This document shows positions 5,870-7,727 of a stretch of 7,727 nucleotides of DNA, piece by piece. The notes under the pieces were generated by a model. The model was not told where the DNA came from and did no database searches. It saw only the letters and a list, made by a program, of their open reading frames with translations. Position numbers and translations under genes: made by a program. The DNA is from Acidimicrobiia bacterium (GTDB lineage: Bacteria; Actinomycetota; Acidimicrobiia; Spongiisociales; UBA5794), in assembly GCA_013003515.1 (NCBI GenBank), contig JABDIW010000052.1, forward strand, positions 1 to 7,727. Reading direction: 5' to 3'. Every line of letters begins with the position of its first letter. The stretch's first letter is position 1.

Positions 5870-6622
5870 ATGCAAGACGTCAACATCCTCACCGCGTTCC
5901 TCTTCGGAGGCCTGTCATTCGTCTCACCATGCGTTCTCCCCCTCCTCCCCGGCTACCTGAGCCTCATGTCGGGGTACTCGATCCAGGATCTCTCCGAGGG
6001 GAACGCGTCACTGGGAAAGGTCGCTGCCGGCACCGGGATGTTCGTCGCCGGGTTCACTGCTGTGTTCATCGCGCTGGGTGCGGTCGCCACTTCCTTCGGA
6101 TCGTTCCTCCGGTCGAATCTCGACTCATTCACGTCCATCGCCGGCATCGTGGTGATCGTGATGGGCATCTTCATCGCCATCACTGCGCTGTGGAATCCGC
6201 AGTTCCTCTTGCCGTTCATGCGGGAACGACGGGTCGAGGTCCGGCCTTCGCGCCTCGGAGCATTCGCTCCACCGGTGATGGGTGCTGCCTTTGCGTTCGG
6301 ATGGACACCGTGCATCGGCCCGGTGCTTGGAGCCATCCTCACCCTCGCCGCCGGTGAGGAAACGGTTGGCCAGGGCATGGTGCTTCTCCTCGCCTACTCG
6401 CTGGGTCTCGGCATCCCGTTCCTGTTGTCGGCCCTTGCGATGGCCAAGGCGTTCTCGTTCTTCAAGTGGGTGCGGCGATATGTCAAGCCGATCAACGTTG
6501 CTTCCGGCCTGCTCCTGGCCGGCTTCGGCGTCTTGATGCTCACGGGTGGCATCCAGGATCTCTCCTCATGGTTCATCGACATCCTGGACAGGATCGGCCT
6601 CGACGGCCTCACCGCGATCTGA
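5870..6622 (+). CDS. ccdA: CcdA-type cytochrome c biogenesis thiol-electron transporter
   Basis: CcdA/DsbD-family membrane proteins carry reducing equivalents from cytoplasmic thioredoxin across the membrane, for example to keep apocytochrome c CXXCH cysteines reduced for heme attachment. The 250-residue protein has about six hydrophobic helices (near 5-28, 55-78, 86-108, 133-160, 168-192 and 208-226). The two conserved cysteines are present, each in a proline-flanked motif: Cys21 in FVSPCVLPLLPGYLS and Cys148 in GWTPCIGPVLGA. They are the only cysteines in the protein. There is no DsbD-like periplasmic or thioredoxin domain, so this is the short CcdA form. The ATG at 5870 is preceded by only a weak GAG-containing site. 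It is divergent from trpE, and the cytochrome c lipoprotein gene in the same window is a plausible client. ResB and CcsA partners are not seen here. Other envelope thiol pathways are also possible. Confidence 0.93.
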   Translation: MQDVNILTAFLFGGLSFVSPCVLPLLPGYLSLMSGYSIQDLSEGNASLGKVAAGTGMFVAGFTAVFIALGAVATSFGSFLRSNLDSFTSIAGIVVIVMGIFIAITALWNPQFLLPFMRERRVEVRPSRLGAFAPPVMGAAFAFGWTPCIGPVLGAILTLAAGEETVGQGMVLLLAYSLGLGIPFLLSALAMAKAFSFFKWVRRYVKPINVASGLLLAGFGVLMLTGGIQDLSSWFIDILDRIGLDGLTAI

Positions 6623-6665
6623 CGAACGCCACCACCGCGGCCCGAACCGGTAAGGTCACGCCGCC

Positions 6666-7727
6666 GTGACGCTTCCCCGATCGCTCCGACCGCCCGTCTC
6701 GCCCAGCCTGGGCGATCGCCGCATTCTGTTCCTCATGGCACTCGCCGGAATCGTCGCCGGATACGGCGGTGCGGTCATCACCAACACGCTGCCCTATTCC
6801 CGTGCCGGTCTCGACGTGACCGAGGGGCAGATGAGCCTCATCCTCGCCATCGCCCGCATCGTGTCTCTCGGAGCGGTTGTGTTCTCGATCAGTGGCGACC
6901 GCCGTGGCCGACGCAGCCCGTTCCTGATCGCGTTCGCCATGCTGCCGCTCGCCAACATCGCCACCGCGTTCGCCCCCAATGCTGCGTTCTTCGCTGCCTT
7001 CCAATCCGTAGCTCGCTTTGGGCTGATCGCCGCAGGGGTCCTGGGACTCGTGCTCCTCGCCGAGGAGTTGACGCCCGGCGTCCGGGGATACGGACTCGGT
7101 ATCCAGGCGCTGGCGACGGCAAGCGGCGTCGGCCTGAGCCTGATCCTCGTCCCGTTCGCGTCGACCGGCGACAACTGGCGCGTCGTGTTCGCCCTCACCG
7201 GTGTGGGGCTTCTAGCCCTGCCGACGCTGATGCGATTCCTGAAGGAGTCGAGGGCTTTCGACCCCCAGGGGATGCGCATCTCGTTTGGAGATGCCATGGG
7301 GCGAGGCATGGGCCGCGTCTTCTGGCCACTCGCCGCCGTCTCGTTCTTCGTTCACGCGTTCTCGGCCGTGACTCTGGACTTCGCACTGGAACGGCTCATC
7401 TCGGACCTCGAGTGGGAGGCCGGGGCCGCCATATACCTGCTCGCGGTCACCAGCGGAGTCGGAACCGCGGGAACCGTGATCGGTGGCCGCCTCGCTGACG
7501 TGTCGGGACGGCGCTCCACGGCGGTGACCGCAATGATTCTCGGTCTGGTCGGAGGCCTCGGCTTCTACTGGTTCTCGAGCGGCTGGCCGATCGCGCTCGC
7601 CGTGTTCATCGGCACCTTCGGTTCGACGATGCTCGCCCCCGTGCTGGCGGCATGGCGAGCCGAAGTGTTCCCGACGCCGGTCCGCGCCACCGCCGCCCAC
7701 TGGGTGACCAACGTATCGATCCTCGGC
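6666..7727 (+). CDS. Major facilitator superfamily transporter (3' end cut by window edge)
   Basis: This is a secondary transporter of the cytoplasmic membrane; 354 codons are visible and the frame is still open at the right edge. About ten to eleven hydrophobic helices can be traced (near 20-42, 56-77, 84-104, 108-133, 143-165, 171-192, 217-240, 253-276, 285-303, 307-329 and from 344). The MFS motif A loop appears in both halves: SGDRRGRR at 76-83 and GGRLADVSGRR at 273-283. A second pseudo-repeat is also visible: AEELTPGVRG at 132-141 and AEVFPTPVRAT at 332-342. The latter resembles the loop motif of sugar and aromatic-acid porters. An in-frame TAA at 6651 limits the start; GTG 6666 has a GGTAAGG-type site about 8-14 bases before it, and ATG 6735 is too far into the protein. 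It follows ccdA by 43 bases and may be cotranscribed. The substrate cannot be assigned, and at least one C-terminal helix is missing. Confidence 0.9.
   Translation, partial: MTLPRSLRPPVSPSLGDRRILFLMALAGIVAGYGGAVITNTLPYSRAGLDVTEGQMSLILAIARIVSLGAVVFSISGDRRGRRSPFLIAFAMLPLANIATAFAPNAAFFAAFQSVARFGLIAAGVLGLVLLAEELTPGVRGYGLGIQALATASGVGLSLILVPFASTGDNWRVVFALTGVGLLALPTLMRFLKESRAFDPQGMRISFGDAMGRGMGRVFWPLAAVSFFVHAFSAVTLDFALERLISDLEWEAGAAIYLLAVTSGVGTAGTVIGGRLADVSGRRSTAVTAMILGLVGGLGFYWFSSGWPIALAVFIGTFGSTMLAPVLAAWRAEVFPTPVRATAAHWVTNVSILG

Noticed and set aside
6623..6665. Possible terminator between ccdA and the MFS gene
   Set aside because: A short CCGCGG palindrome is present but there is no stable stem with a T run, so termination here is not supported.
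6794..7309. Minus-strand open frames opposite the MFS transporter, also at 6609-7004 and 7212-7700
   Set aside because: The plus-strand frame encodes a clear transporter with paired motifs; the opposite frames are charged, low-complexity shadows.

Overview
The window is GC-rich throughout (by eye about two-thirds G+C) and densely packed, with short spacers and stop/start overlaps. The codon use, a GTG start and the protein families suggest a high-GC actinobacterium-like organism. A separate trpF argues against the Streptomyces/Mycobacterium type, where PriA usually replaces TrpF, so a deeper branch such as Acidimicrobiia is possible. That placement is inference; there is no rRNA or other marker gene here.

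Minus-strand block (5777 down to 1). Seven genes run in one direction: trpE (anthranilate synthase component I), ygfZ (folate-binding, Fe-S related), an OmpR-type response regulator, its HAMP/HisKA sensor kinase, a small monoheme cytochrome c lipoprotein, trpC, and the first 44 codons of trpF, cut by the window edge. Neighbours overlap (trpE/ygfZ GTGA, regulator/kinase TGATG, trpC/trpF ATGA) or are separated by 10 to 33 bases, so one transcript is likely. The unusual feature is that a four-gene ygfZ, two-component and cytochrome c cassette sits between trpE and trpC, where trpG and trpD might be expected; neither of those is in the window.

Divergent spacer (5778-5869). These 92 bases separate trpE from the plus-strand genes and must hold any promoters for both directions. 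I see no Trp-rich leader peptide or clear attenuator hairpin.

Plus-strand block (5870 to 7727). ccdA encodes a six-helix thiol-electron transporter of cytochrome c maturation. It is followed after 43 bases by a major facilitator superfamily transporter that runs off the right edge.

Together, the trp genes supply steps of tryptophan synthesis from chorismate. The cytochrome c and CcdA form a plausible extracytoplasmic redox pair, and the two-component system could regulate the locus or respond to envelope redox or stress conditions. I see no RNA gene, mobile element, CRISPR array or clear repeat. All genes look intact except the two cut by the window edges. I did not find a convincing new biological system; the gene order is the main point of interest.
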